Positions 6,852 through 14,665 of a stretch of 15,391 nucleotides of DNA are shown piece after piece. How positions within the stretch are numbered: the stretch's first letter is position 1; the number at the start of each line of letters is the position of its first letter. The stretch is taken from positions 1-15,391 of the forward strand of contig JAHHSU010000024.1 of the NCBI GenBank assembly GCA_020025035.1. The letters are read 5' to 3'. The translations under genes and the position numbers were made by a program. The notes below the pieces were generated by a model, which saw only the letters and a program-made list of their open reading frames with translations, was not told the DNA's origin and did no database searches. The DNA is from Thomasclavelia sp. GTDB taxonomy: Bacteria; Bacillota_I; Bacilli_A; Erysipelotrichales; Coprobacillaceae.

Positions 6852-8781
6852 AAAAGAAAAAACTATCTATTATATTAAATTATTTTTAGCCTTTTTACCT
6901 AGTATACTATCTTTGCTAGGAATATACTTATTATTTAGTCATCCTTACTTAGGCACTAAACTAAATCTAATCATTACAGGTATTATCATATGTTTGTCAC
7001 TCATTAGTATTGCTTTTTATTTTATTACAAGACAAAAAAATATGAAAAAACTTGCAATTATCTGTATGGTGATAAATCTTCTTTTTTCGCTAGGAATAGG
7101 ATACTGTGATTACATTTATATTCATTTAAATGAATCTGTAGGAAAAATCACTGATACAACAGAATATGTTAATACTTATATTTATACATTATCAAATTCT
7201 ACATTAAATAATATGAAAGATATTAAAGGACACACACTTGGTATACAAACAGAATCTACGACTACATCACAAAATGTAATCAAAGGATTAGAAGAAAACA
7301 ATATTAAACCAGAAAATTATCAATTAAAAACCTATGCTAACTTTGTAGAGGTTGCTAAGGCATTAATAGATAAGCAAATTGATGCAATTGCAATAGACGA
7401 ACGAGGGCTTAGTATGGTTAGTGAAGTATATCCTGATTTTCAACAAAAAACTAAAAAAATTGCAGAATTTAAAACAAAATCAAACGATGATAGCAACAGT
7501 GATAAAGTAAATATCTCTAAAGATCCATTTGTTGTTCTTGTTAATGGTGTAGATACACGTACTGGCGACTTAAACCAAGGATCACATGCAGACGTCATCA
7601 TGTTAGCTGCATTTAATCCCCAAACAATGAAGCTATCTTTAGTTTCTATTCCCCGTGATACCTATATTCCAGTAGCTTGTCAAGGAAATCGAAGAGATAA
7701 AATCACTCATTCTGGTTCTGGAGGTATCAATTGTACTATTGAATCATTAGAAGAAACTTTTAAAATTAAAATTAATTATTATGTCAAAGCAAATTTTAGA
7801 TCTGTAGTTGATTTAGTCGATGCAATTGGTGGAATCGATGTCAATGTGCCACGTAGTTTTTGTGAACAAAATTCAAAAGATCAAATGAATACCATTTGTA
7901 TAGACCAAGGATTCCAACATTTAAATGGTGAACAAGCACTTGCAATGTCTAGACACAGAAAAACATTACCAAATGGAGATATAGGAAGAGGTCTTAACCA
8001 ACAAATTATATTAACAGGTATGATTGATAAATTAGCATCAGGAAAAATTTTAACTAGTGTTGATAAACTACTTAATGTACTAGGAAATAATATTCAAACA
8101 AATTTTAGTAAAAAAGATATGTATGATTTATTTGCTTTACTAACAAGTTTAGGATCAAATTCAGAATATTCAAATATTTCTGCACTACAAATTAACTCAA
8201 GTACTATTGGTGGAGAAGGAAGAATGATGTATACAGATTGGGCAGGAACAGATATCTATTATTACGTTCCTTATAAAGAAGCAATTCAAGCTGTTACCAC
8301 AGAGATTAATCGTGTATTAGGAAAAGAGGATTGTCCATTACCAAACGCAAAATTTGCATTTAATGCTAACAAAAAATTCATTCAAAATGATCCAGAATTA
8401 TCTAAAATAAACTCCGGGAAAACATTAGACGTTACAACTACATCATCATCTAATGTAGAAAATAATACCCAAACAACACAAAATCAAAATTCACAAAATG
8501 ATACAACAGAAGAACAGAGTCCAAATTTACCACCTAAAAAACCATCAGTAGATTCTCATCCAAATGAAGAATCAAATTTAAAACCAGATCAAAAGCCAGT
8601 TGAAAAACCAACTGAAAACAATAATCCAAATCCAAATCAAGGAGAAACAGATCATACTGAAAATAAACCAGAGATCAAACCAAATCCTGATACTGATAAT
8701 AAGCCAAATCCCGATAGCGAAACAACACCTGTTCTTCCAAATCCAGAAGAAAACCAAGACGTAGCTAATCCTAATCCATAA
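6844..8781 (+). CDS. LytR-CpsA-Psr (LCP) family cell-wall polymer ligase with extra domain
   Basis: Membrane-anchored enzyme that transfers wall teichoic acid-like or capsular polymers from a lipid carrier to peptidoglycan. The order is three membrane helices (about 9-32, 40-62, 69-88) and a segment at about 115-210 that resembles part of a type 3 solute-binding protein (KDIKGHTLGIQTES, ALIDKQIDAIAIDE). The LCP domain follows at about 228-400. After it come a region to about 520 and a low-complexity tail rich in N, P, E, K and T to 645. LCP catalytic positions are present: D237/R239 in NGVDTRTG, D250, R271/D272 in SIPRDTY, R370 and R372 in SRHRK, and D379/R382/Q386 in GDIGRGLNQQ. Five outer-face cysteines (C279, C297, C340, C352, C497) are unusual. 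It is larger than typical LCP proteins (300-400 residues) because of the inserted segment and tail. It is translated from AAGGAGG inside yigZ. Confidence 0.93.
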   Translation: MNKKEKTIYYIKLFLAFLPSILSLLGIYLLFSHPYLGTKLNLIITGIIICLSLISIAFYFITRQKNMKKLAIICMVINLLFSLGIGYCDYIYIHLNESVGKITDTTEYVNTYIYTLSNSTLNNMKDIKGHTLGIQTESTTTSQNVIKGLEENNIKPENYQLKTYANFVEVAKALIDKQIDAIAIDERGLSMVSEVYPDFQQKTKKIAEFKTKSNDDSNSDKVNISKDPFVVLVNGVDTRTGDLNQGSHADVIMLAAFNPQTMKLSLVSIPRDTYIPVACQGNRRDKITHSGSGGINCTIESLEETFKIKINYYVKANFRSVVDLVDAIGGIDVNVPRSFCEQNSKDQMNTICIDQGFQHLNGEQALAMSRHRKTLPNGDIGRGLNQQIILTGMIDKLASGKILTSVDKLLNVLGNNIQTNFSKKDMYDLFALLTSLGSNSEYSNISALQINSSTIGGEGRMMYTDWAGTDIYYYVPYKEAIQAVTTEINRVLGKEDCPLPNAKFAFNANKKFIQNDPELSKINSGKTLDVTTTSSSNVENNTQTTQNQNSQNDTTEEQSPNLPPKKPSVDSHPNEESNLKPDQKPVEKPTENNNPNPNQGETDHTENKPEIKPNPDTDNKPNPDSETTPVLPNPEENQDVANPNP

Positions 8782-8815
8782 TTAATCATCAAAATTTAAA
8801 ATACTAATTATAAAT

Positions 8816-8849
8816 AAAAAAGAAATAAATATAATTTATTTCTTTTTTT
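8816..8849 (+). terminator. Terminator after the LCP gene, abutting the yitT ribosome binding site
   Basis: A perfect 15-bp AT-rich stem (8816-8830 with 8834-8848) has a 3-nt ATA loop, and its 3' arm ends in a seven-T run (8843-8849). It is nearly symmetric, so it could stop transcription in both directions, but only plus-strand genes flank it. The AGGAGG of the next gene begins at the very next base (8850). Confidence 0.75.
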
Positions 8850-8859
8850 AGGAGGACTT

Positions 8860-9702
8860 ATGAAAAACAAATTTTCAATAAAAGAAGTTATTATTGTATT
8901 AATTGGAAATATACTCCTTGCATTAGGAGTTACCCTATTTATTGCCCCATCAGATCTAGTGATGGGAGGAGGTACTGGTATTGCTTTTGCAATCCAACAT
9001 TTTATGCATATTGATATTTCTGTAACTGTATCTATTATTAATGCCATCACATTTGTCTTAGGTTTTTTAATACTCGGAAAAAAATTTGCAACCTTAACAA
9101 TTATTAGTTCTATTTTCTACCCTATTTTTTTAAAAATTATCCAAACTTATATTCTTCAATTTCATTTGCAATTTGATATTATGATTGCTGCAATATTTGG
9201 TGGTCTTATTATTGGTACTGGTGTCGGTCTAGTATTAAGAGTAGGAGCAAGTACAGGAGGAATGGACATCCCTCCATTAATTCTTAGTAAATATACGGGA
9301 CTAAAACCGACAATATTTATCTATATGATTGATTTTATTATTATCCTTACACAATCGTTTTCAATTAGTATCCAATCCTTGTTATATAGCTTTATTCTTT
9401 TATATATTAGTACATACACTATTAATAAAACAATGATGATTGGATCTAATGAAATTCAAGTCACTATTATTAGTCCACAATATCAAAAAATAAATACATG
9501 GATACATGAAAATATTCATCGTGGTACTACACTTTTAAATATAACTACTGGTTTAAAAAATGATGAACAAAAAGCAGTAATGTGTGTATTATCTAAAAGA
9601 GAGTTATCTAATTTAAATAAAGGTATTACACAAATTGATCCATCATCATTTACCATTATATCCAATGTACATGAAGTAAAAGGAAAAGGATTCTCATTTT
9701 AA
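8860..9702 (+). CDS. YitT family membrane protein (DUF161/DUF2179)
   Basis: Polytopic membrane protein of the YitT family with a cytosolic C-terminal domain; its function is not established in the literature I know. The 280 residues have about five membrane helices in the first 190, with the repeated glycine-rich motifs M35GGGTGIA42 and V128GASTGGMDI137 that mark the two internal halves. The C-terminal DUF2179 domain (about 200-276) includes RGTTLLNITTGL, KAVMCVLSKREL and FTIISNVHEVKGKGF. This part is ferredoxin-like and may sense a ligand, which is inference. AGGAGG lies 4 nt upstream of the ATG, immediately after a terminator T-run. No convincing promoter lies between the LCP gene and this one, except a TATAAA at 8809-8814 with a poor -35. 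It ends convergently with potD at a shared terminator. Confidence 0.9.
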   Translation: MKNKFSIKEVIIVLIGNILLALGVTLFIAPSDLVMGGGTGIAFAIQHFMHIDISVTVSIINAITFVLGFLILGKKFATLTIISSIFYPIFLKIIQTYILQFHLQFDIMIAAIFGGLIIGTGVGLVLRVGASTGGMDIPPLILSKYTGLKPTIFIYMIDFIIILTQSFSISIQSLLYSFILLYISTYTINKTMMIGSNEIQVTIISPQYQKINTWIHENIHRGTTLLNITTGLKNDEQKAVMCVLSKRELSNLNKGITQIDPSSFTIISNVHEVKGKGFSF

Positions 9703-9728
9703 TCACACACAAATACTCTTTTAATAAC

Positions 9729-9762
9729 AAAAAAGGTAAAATAATATATTTTACCTTTTTTT
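9729..9762. terminator. Bidirectional terminator between yitT and potD
   Basis: A 15-bp stem (9729-9743 with 9747-9761, core GGTAAAATA with TATTTTACC) has a 3-nt loop and is flanked by A6 on the left and T7 on the right. It gives a U-tract in either direction, as expected between two convergent genes. Confidence 0.88.
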
Positions 9763-9778
9763 GATTATAAGATTCGTA

Positions 9779-10849
9779 TTATACATTACTTGCAGCAATT
9801 TTTACTTTAGTCCAAAGATCAGCTATTATTTTACGAGTTTGCTCATCATACTTAAATACTTCATCATTTGGATTTTGTCTAATTGGTTTATAAGCATTAA
9901 TCCCTTGATAATCAGACTGACTTAATTCATCCATTACTTGTTGATTTGGTGATGTATAACCAACATATGAGGAATTATCCATTGCTCCTTCATAACTAGA
10001 AACATAATTAATAAATTCATAAGCTAAATCAGTATTCTTTGCATTTGTAGGAATGACCATAGCATCAGACCATATATTTGTTCCACCTTCTGGCATATAA
10101 AAGCCCATATTCTCATTTTCACTCATTACGTATGCTGCATCTCCAGAATAAATTAATCCTAACGCCTTTCTACCTTGAGCCATATTATCAATAATTTCAT
10201 CTGTAACAATTTCTGGTTCCATCGTTTGTACACATTTTAATAACCACTGATATGCCTCGTTGATTTGTGTAGAATCTGTTGTATTCATGGAATATCCAAG
10301 TGCCTTTAATGCTTGCATAAATGCATCTCGTTCTGAATCGTATAAGTAAATATCACCTTTATACTTTTCATCTAAAAAGATATTATATCCTTCTTTTTTT
10401 AGATCCTCTAACGAAACCTTTGTTTTATCGTAAACAATTCCAACAGTCCCCCAAAAATATGGAATAGAATATTCATTATTTGGATCATATGGCAATCCTT
10501 TAATATCTTCTACTAATAAATCAACACAATTTAATTTAGTGTAATCTAATTTTTGAATCAATCCTTCTTGAATCAATCTTTCAATCATATAATCACTTGG
10601 TATTAATATATCAAATGATTCTCCATTTGCCACCTTTATATACATTTGTTCATTAGATTCATATTTATCCATTACTACTTTTGCTCCTGTCAAGGCTTCA
10701 AAATTATGAATAATATTTCTACCTGTATACTCTCCCCAAGTATACAAATGTAATGTTTGTCCTGCATACTTTCCTTTTGGCTTTGTACCACACCCTGTTA
10801 ATACCAAAATAAGCATAACGATAAAACTATAAGTAACTATTTTCTTCAC
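9779..10849 (-). CDS. potD: Spermidine/putrescine ABC transporter, substrate-binding lipoprotein PotD
   Basis: Extracellular polyamine-binding protein tethered to the membrane by a lipid on C20. From the GTG at 10849 it is 356 residues, beginning VKKIVTYSFIVML and ending its signal at the lipobox LTGC20. Ligand-site residues of the PotD family are recognisable: W38 in LYTWGEYTG, S85/D86 in IPSDY, W133 in PYFWG, S172-D175 in DSERDAF, D237 in YSGDAAYV, and W260/D262 in NIWSDAMVIP. The GTG is chosen because AAAGGAG lies 8 nt upstream. An in-frame ATG at 10888 has no ribosome binding site and would put 13 charged and hydrophobic residues before a normal signal peptide. The gene begins inside the end of potC (23-nt overlap). 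It is the last gene of the operon. Spermidine versus putrescine preference cannot be decided. Confidence 0.94.
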   Translation of the reverse strand: MKKIVTYSFIVMLILVLTGCGTKPKGKYAGQTLHLYTWGEYTGRNIIHNFEALTGAKVVMDKYESNEQMYIKVANGESFDILIPSDYMIERLIQEGLIQKLDYTKLNCVDLLVEDIKGLPYDPNNEYSIPYFWGTVGIVYDKTKVSLEDLKKEGYNIFLDEKYKGDIYLYDSERDAFMQALKALGYSMNTTDSTQINEAYQWLLKCVQTMEPEIVTDEIIDNMAQGRKALGLIYSGDAAYVMSENENMGFYMPEGGTNIWSDAMVIPTNAKNTDLAYEFINYVSSYEGAMDNSSYVGYTSPNQQVMDELSQSDYQGINAYKPIRQNPNDEVFKYDEQTRKIIADLWTKVKIAASNV

Positions 10850-11636
10850 TCTTTTTTCTCCTTTTCTCCTTAATAATAGGTACAACATTAATCATGATTA
10901 ATACCATTGTAATTAAGACAACTACTATTGTAGAAATTGCATTAATACTAGGATTTACACGTTTAGACATTGTATAAACCATTATACTTAAATTTTTAAC
11001 ACCATTACCTGTTACAAAATATGAAATTATAAAATCATCAACGGACATTGTAAAAGCAATCAGTGCTCCTGAAATAATACCAGGCATGATTTGAGGAACA
11101 ATTACCTTTACTAATGCCTGATATGGAGTTGCTCCTAAATCCATTGCAGCATCTGCTAAATTAGGATCTAATGACCTTATTTTTGGTGTTACACTTAACA
11201 TAACGTAAGGAATACTAAATGCAATATGTGCAAGTAATAAAGTAATAAATCCTCGTTCAATTTGAAACGTAATAAAAAGCAACATTAATCCAATTGCAGT
11301 CACAATTTCTGGATTCATGATTGGAAAATCATTAATTTGTGTAATTAATTTTTGTACTATTTTTTTTGATTTTGATAATCCAATCGCACTAATCGTTCCT
11401 ACTATAGTAGAAATCAGTGTAGATAACAATGCTAAAATAATAGTAGTGTAAAATGATTGCATCATATCACGATCATGTAACATTGATTGATACCATCTTA
11501 AACTAAAACCATCAAAATGGGTAAGTGATTTACTAGAATTAAATGAAAAAATAACCATAAAGATAATAGGTAAGTAAAAAAACAAAATAATCACTGCCAT
11601 TAATAATTTTCCTAAAAAGTTACGTTTATTTTTCAT
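10827..11636 (-). CDS. potC: Spermidine/putrescine ABC transporter permease PotC
   Basis: One of the two membrane subunits of the polyamine importer, with PotB forming the channel and docking on PotA. The 269 residues have six predicted membrane helices. The permease EAA loop, which contacts the ATPase, is ADAAMDLGATPYQALVKVIVP followed by QIMPG at about 161-186. The helix after it reads SGALIAFTMSVDDFIISYFVTG, a conserved PotC signature. The ATG overlaps the potB stop codon by 4 nt (ATGA) and has AAGGAGG 7 nt upstream, within potB. Its basic C-terminus (KEKRRKKSEENSYL) overlaps the potD start. PotC is told from PotB by order and by the VDDFIISYF motif. Confidence 0.94.
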   Translation of the reverse strand: MKNKRNFLGKLLMAVIILFFYLPIIFMVIFSFNSSKSLTHFDGFSLRWYQSMLHDRDMMQSFYTTIILALLSTLISTIVGTISAIGLSKSKKIVQKLITQINDFPIMNPEIVTAIGLMLLFITFQIERGFITLLLAHIAFSIPYVMLSVTPKIRSLDPNLADAAMDLGATPYQALVKVIVPQIMPGIISGALIAFTMSVDDFIISYFVTGNGVKNLSIMVYTMSKRVNPSINAISTIVVVLITMVLIMINVVPIIKEKRRKKSEENSYL

Positions 11637-12475
11637 GATTGAACCTCCTTTTTAGGATGGTTACTAACCTCAATTTTACGAACTAACATCATTAGTAACA
11701 TCATAATCATTGCCATAATCATTGAAATTGCAGAACCAAAACTCCACTCTCCTACTGTAATAAATTGATTTTCAATAATATTTCCAATCAAGAAAAATTG
11801 TCCGCCACCAAGTAATTTTGGAATAAAAAACGAACTTACTGCAGGTAAAAAGACAAGTGCAATACCACTTACTACTCCAGGTAATGAAAGTGGAAAAATT
11901 ACACGTAAAAAAGTTTGTAATTTTGTTGCACCTAAGTCTAAACTTGCTTCTAATAATGATTTATCCATCTTACATAAAACCGCATTAATTTGAAGAATCA
12001 TAAAAGGTAAAAAATTATAAACCATTCCAATTAAAACAGCAGTCTCCGTATATAATAATTCAACATTCTTTAATCCAAATAAACCAAGTACTTTATAAAC
12101 TAACCCACCTTTAGATAGAATTCCAATCCAAGCATACGTTCTAACTAACATATTAATCCACATCGGTAAAGTAATACATAAAACTAAAATATTTCTTGTA
12201 TGGTCGTTACGCGTTGCAATAAAATAGGCAACTGGATATCCAATAATTAAACAAATCAGCGTTGTCTTTACTGCTATAGAAATAGATTTCCACAAAACAA
12301 TTAAAAAATCAGGATCAGTAAAAAAACGAATATAATTTTCAAATGTGAATTGGAAATTAACAATGTTATTTCCTTGCTTGATTAACGAATATAATATAAT
12401 CAGCAACATCGGAAGAAACAACATCACAATACTCCATACTACATAAGGTAAGGCTAATTGACGATATCTTTTCAT
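11633..12475 (-). CDS. potB: Spermidine/putrescine ABC transporter permease PotB
   Basis: Membrane subunit pairing with PotC. The 280 residues have six predicted helices, with the first at about 10-32. PotB signatures are visible: the LPMWINMLVRTYAW stretch (103-116), the EAA loop E176ASLDLGATKLQTFLRVIFP195 ending PG at 200, and FLPAVSSFFIPKLLGGG. The start codon overlaps the last base of the potA stop (TAATG). The upstream ribosome binding site is weak (GGGA about 5 nt before the ATG), so translation probably depends on ribosomes finishing potA. This would keep subunit amounts in step. Confidence 0.94.
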   Translation of the reverse strand: MKRYRQLALPYVVWSIVMLFLPMLLIILYSLIKQGNNIVNFQFTFENYIRFFTDPDFLIVLWKSISIAVKTTLICLIIGYPVAYFIATRNDHTRNILVLCITLPMWINMLVRTYAWIGILSKGGLVYKVLGLFGLKNVELLYTETAVLIGMVYNFLPFMILQINAVLCKMDKSLLEASLDLGATKLQTFLRVIFPLSLPGVVSGIALVFLPAVSSFFIPKLLGGGQFFLIGNIIENQFITVGEWSFGSAISMIMAMIMMLLMMLVRKIEVSNHPKKEVQS

Positions 12476-14055
12476 TAAAATCCCATTGTCTCCATTACAT
12501 GAATATCTTCAGGGAAGAAAGTAAGTCCGACTTCTTTACCTTCCTCTACAAAATCAGTAGTATGAATTTTAAATTCTCTTCCTGTAGTCCAAAAAGTGAC
12601 TTTATATACTCCTTCACAAATACTTTCTGGATCAAAATGATAATCAACACTAAGATCAATACTTTCTTCTTCATTATCCAATTTCCAACCTTGTGCATTA
12701 GCCCATAATTTTAAATCTGTATCTAATACATTAGATTCTTGAATTTCATCAACTGTTTTAAAAAAGTTAAATGCACTCACTGCCTCATTAGCTTTTTTAT
12801 TTTCAATAATTCCTTGGTTAACTACCCATATTTTTCGTGTAATAGAAACATGATGATTGGTCATGAATGTTACAAAATATTCCCCAATTTCTTCTTTTAA
12901 ATTAGTTTCTATACTTGTAATAGAAAGCAATTCCTCGCTAGTCACATCCCAAGCCTGAGCATCTGCACGTGCAATAATTTCTTTATCATCAATATCTTTC
13001 ATATCTTCTAAATCCAAGTAAAAATCATTAGCACTTATCCTTACCTTCCCATCATCACTAGTTACACTATAATTTTTATTTACGTGCATATTAACTGTTA
13101 CATGAGTTCCTGGAACTGTCTCAACCATCACCTCATAATGAACCCCTTTAAAAAGGACACTTTCTACATTTCCAATCATTTTCCCTTCTTCTACAGGTAC
13201 AATATCGATATCTTCAGGACGAATCACGACATCTACAAGTTCATTCTCCTTATATCCTGTATCTACACAATCAAAAGTAATATCATCAAATCTTACTTTT
13301 TTATCTTCTATCATACGTCCTGATATTATATTACTTTCACCAATAAATTCCGCAACATATCGATTTACTGGTTCATTATATATATCTTCAGGTGAACCAA
13401 CTTGTTGAATTTCTCCATCTTTCATAATTACAATTTTATCCGACATAGTAAGTGCTTCTTCTTGGTCATGTGTTACAAAAATAAAAGTAATTCCAACCTC
13501 TTGTTGAATCCTTTTTAATTCATATTGCATTTCTTTACGTAACTTTAAATCTAATGCTCCTAGTGGTTCATCTAATAACAAGACTCTTGGCTCATTCACT
13601 AGTGCTCTAGCTATAGCAACTCGTTGTTGCTGACCTCCAGAAAGTAAAGAAACATTTTTATTTTCGTACCCTTCTAATCCTATTAGTTTTAACATTTTCA
13701 TTACTTTTTGTTCGATAATATCCTTAGAAATCATCTTAATCTTTAAACCAAATGCAATGTTTTCATACACGTTCATATGAGGAAACAGTGCATATTTTTG
13801 AAATACAGTATTTAACTCACGTTTATAAGGTGGAAGCTTGCATATATCTTGTCCATCAAAGATAATGCTCCCTTCTGTAGGCTCTAAAAATCCACCTAGA
13901 ATTCTAAGTAAAGTAGTCTTACCACAACCACTTGGACCAAGTAATGTAACAAATTCATTTTCATATATATCTAAATCAATCCCCTTTAAAATAATTTGTC
14001 CATCAAAATCCTTAACAATATTTTTAAACTGAATGATTTTCCTATTTTCCATCAT
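12475..14055 (-). CDS. potA: Spermidine/putrescine ABC transporter ATPase PotA with a split, enlarged TOBE region
   Basis: Cytosolic ATPase that powers the PotBC channel. All ABC elements are intact: Walker A G40PSGCGKTT48, Q-loop Q86 (FQKYALFPH), signature L138SGGQQQR145, Walker B LLLDEP with D162/E163, D-loop GALD, and H-loop H196. The C-terminal TOBE domain begins at about 243 with IRPEDIDIV (278-286) and VLFKGVHYEV. Its final strand, VGLTFFPEDIHVM, appears only at 509-521. Between them lies an insertion of roughly 160-180 residues made of two related modules (about 340-411 and 427-503, see findings). Ordinary PotA is about 350-385 residues; this one is 526 with no frameshift. AAGGGGG precedes two consecutive ATGs and either could start translation; the second (14052) has the better spacing. 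It follows the regulator gene by 17 nt. Confidence 0.94.
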   Translation of the reverse strand: MMENRKIIQFKNIVKDFDGQIILKGIDLDIYENEFVTLLGPSGCGKTTLLRILGGFLEPTEGSIIFDGQDICKLPPYKRELNTVFQKYALFPHMNVYENIAFGLKIKMISKDIIEQKVMKMLKLIGLEGYENKNVSLLSGGQQQRVAIARALVNEPRVLLLDEPLGALDLKLRKEMQYELKRIQQEVGITFIFVTHDQEEALTMSDKIVIMKDGEIQQVGSPEDIYNEPVNRYVAEFIGESNIISGRMIEDKKVRFDDITFDCVDTGYKENELVDVVIRPEDIDIVPVEEGKMIGNVESVLFKGVHYEVMVETVPGTHVTVNMHVNKNYSVTSDDGKVRISANDFYLDLEDMKDIDDKEIIARADAQAWDVTSEELLSITSIETNLKEEIGEYFVTFMTNHHVSITRKIWVVNQGIIENKKANEAVSAFNFFKTVDEIQESNVLDTDLKLWANAQGWKLDNEEESIDLSVDYHFDPESICEGVYKVTFWTTGREFKIHTTDFVEEGKEVGLTFFPEDIHVMETMGF

Positions 14056-14072
14056 ATTTCCCCCTTCTACCT

Positions 14073-14606
14073 TTAAAATACAGGTGGACTACTTACCCAC
14101 AATACCTTTATGTGATGATCACTTTGATTTTGCAAATAGTATGTCTTTCCATTAGTAATATAAAATGTCTCATTCGTATTAAGCTTCATTCTTCTATCAT
14201 CCATCACCAAATAAACAGGACCTTTTAATACATAACCAAATTCTTGTCCCTCATGACTTTTTAGCTTTGTTGATTTCATGTTGGGATAAATGGTTAGTAA
14301 AATAGGTTCCATTTGGTTTTTTTGAGCATTTGGAATAATCCACTCTATTTTATAGTTATCTCTTTTATCAACAAAGAAGTCTGATTCCTTAAAAACAATT
14401 TGTTCTTCTTGAGGTGATTGAAAGAATTCCGATAAGTTTGTTCCTAAGGCTTCTAAAACATCTGCTAATGTAGAAATACTAGGACTTGTTAAATCTCTTT
14501 CTAACTGTGATAAAAAACCTTTTGTAAGTTCTGATCTAGAAGCTAATTCTTCTAGCGTAAGACCATTTTTTAATCGCAATTCTTTAATCTTATGTCCAAT
14601 TTCCAT
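14073..14606 (-). CDS. HTH-XRE/cupin transcriptional regulator of the pot operon (PuuR-like)
   Basis: DNA-binding regulator with an N-terminal helix-turn-helix (about 6-60, IKELRLKNGLTLEELASRS then LTKGFLSQLERDLTSPSIST) and a C-terminal cupin (about 100-175, H118EGQEFGYVLKG129 and NETFYITNGKTYYL). This architecture is that of PuuR and similar regulators of polyamine or amino-acid genes, where the cupin binds the effector. From the ATG at 14606 it is 177 residues. That start has GGGAG about 7 nt upstream and gives the standard family N-terminus MEIGHKIKEL. The longer in-frame ATG at 14639 lies inside the inverted repeat and lacks a ribosome binding site. It is the first gene of the operon, 17 nt before potA, so it probably controls its own synthesis and that of PotABCD. 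A polyamine effector is inference from context. Confidence 0.9.
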   Translation of the reverse strand: MEIGHKIKELRLKNGLTLEELASRSELTKGFLSQLERDLTSPSISTLADVLEALGTNLSEFFQSPQEEQIVFKESDFFVDKRDNYKIEWIIPNAQKNQMEPILLTIYPNMKSTKLKSHEGQEFGYVLKGPVYLVMDDRRMKLNTNETFYITNGKTYYLQNQSDHHIKVLWVSSPPVF

Positions 14607-14625
14607 ATCACCACTCCCTATGTTT

Positions 14626-14654
14626 ATTTTATTAAACATGATGTTTAATAAAAT
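14626..14654. promoter_or_regulatory. Perfect 14-bp inverted repeat, likely operator of the pot operon regulator
   Basis: The arms ATTTTATTAAACAT (14626-14639) and ATGTTTAATAAAAT (14641-14654) are exact reverse complements around a single G. The site lies 12 bp past the -10 box of the predicted regulator/pot promoter, covering about +5 to +33. That is where a bound repressor would block transcription. The alternative is a 5' leader hairpin, but a 1-nt loop makes a DNA operator more likely. Confidence 0.65.
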
Positions 14655-14665
14655 TATATATTCTA

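Noticed and set aside
8808..9050. Minus-strand open frame opposite the start of yitT
   Set aside because: It runs through the terminator hairpin and has no ribosome binding site; the plus strand carries clear YitT motifs.
13084..13323. Plus-strand open frame within potA
   Set aside because: It is antisense to the PotA insertion and TOBE region, whose reading frame is continuous and homologous.
12475..14055. PotA as a fusion or frameshift artefact
   Set aside because: The frame is uninterrupted, the end of the TOBE domain is recovered after the insertion, and the stop codon overlaps potB exactly as expected for an operon.
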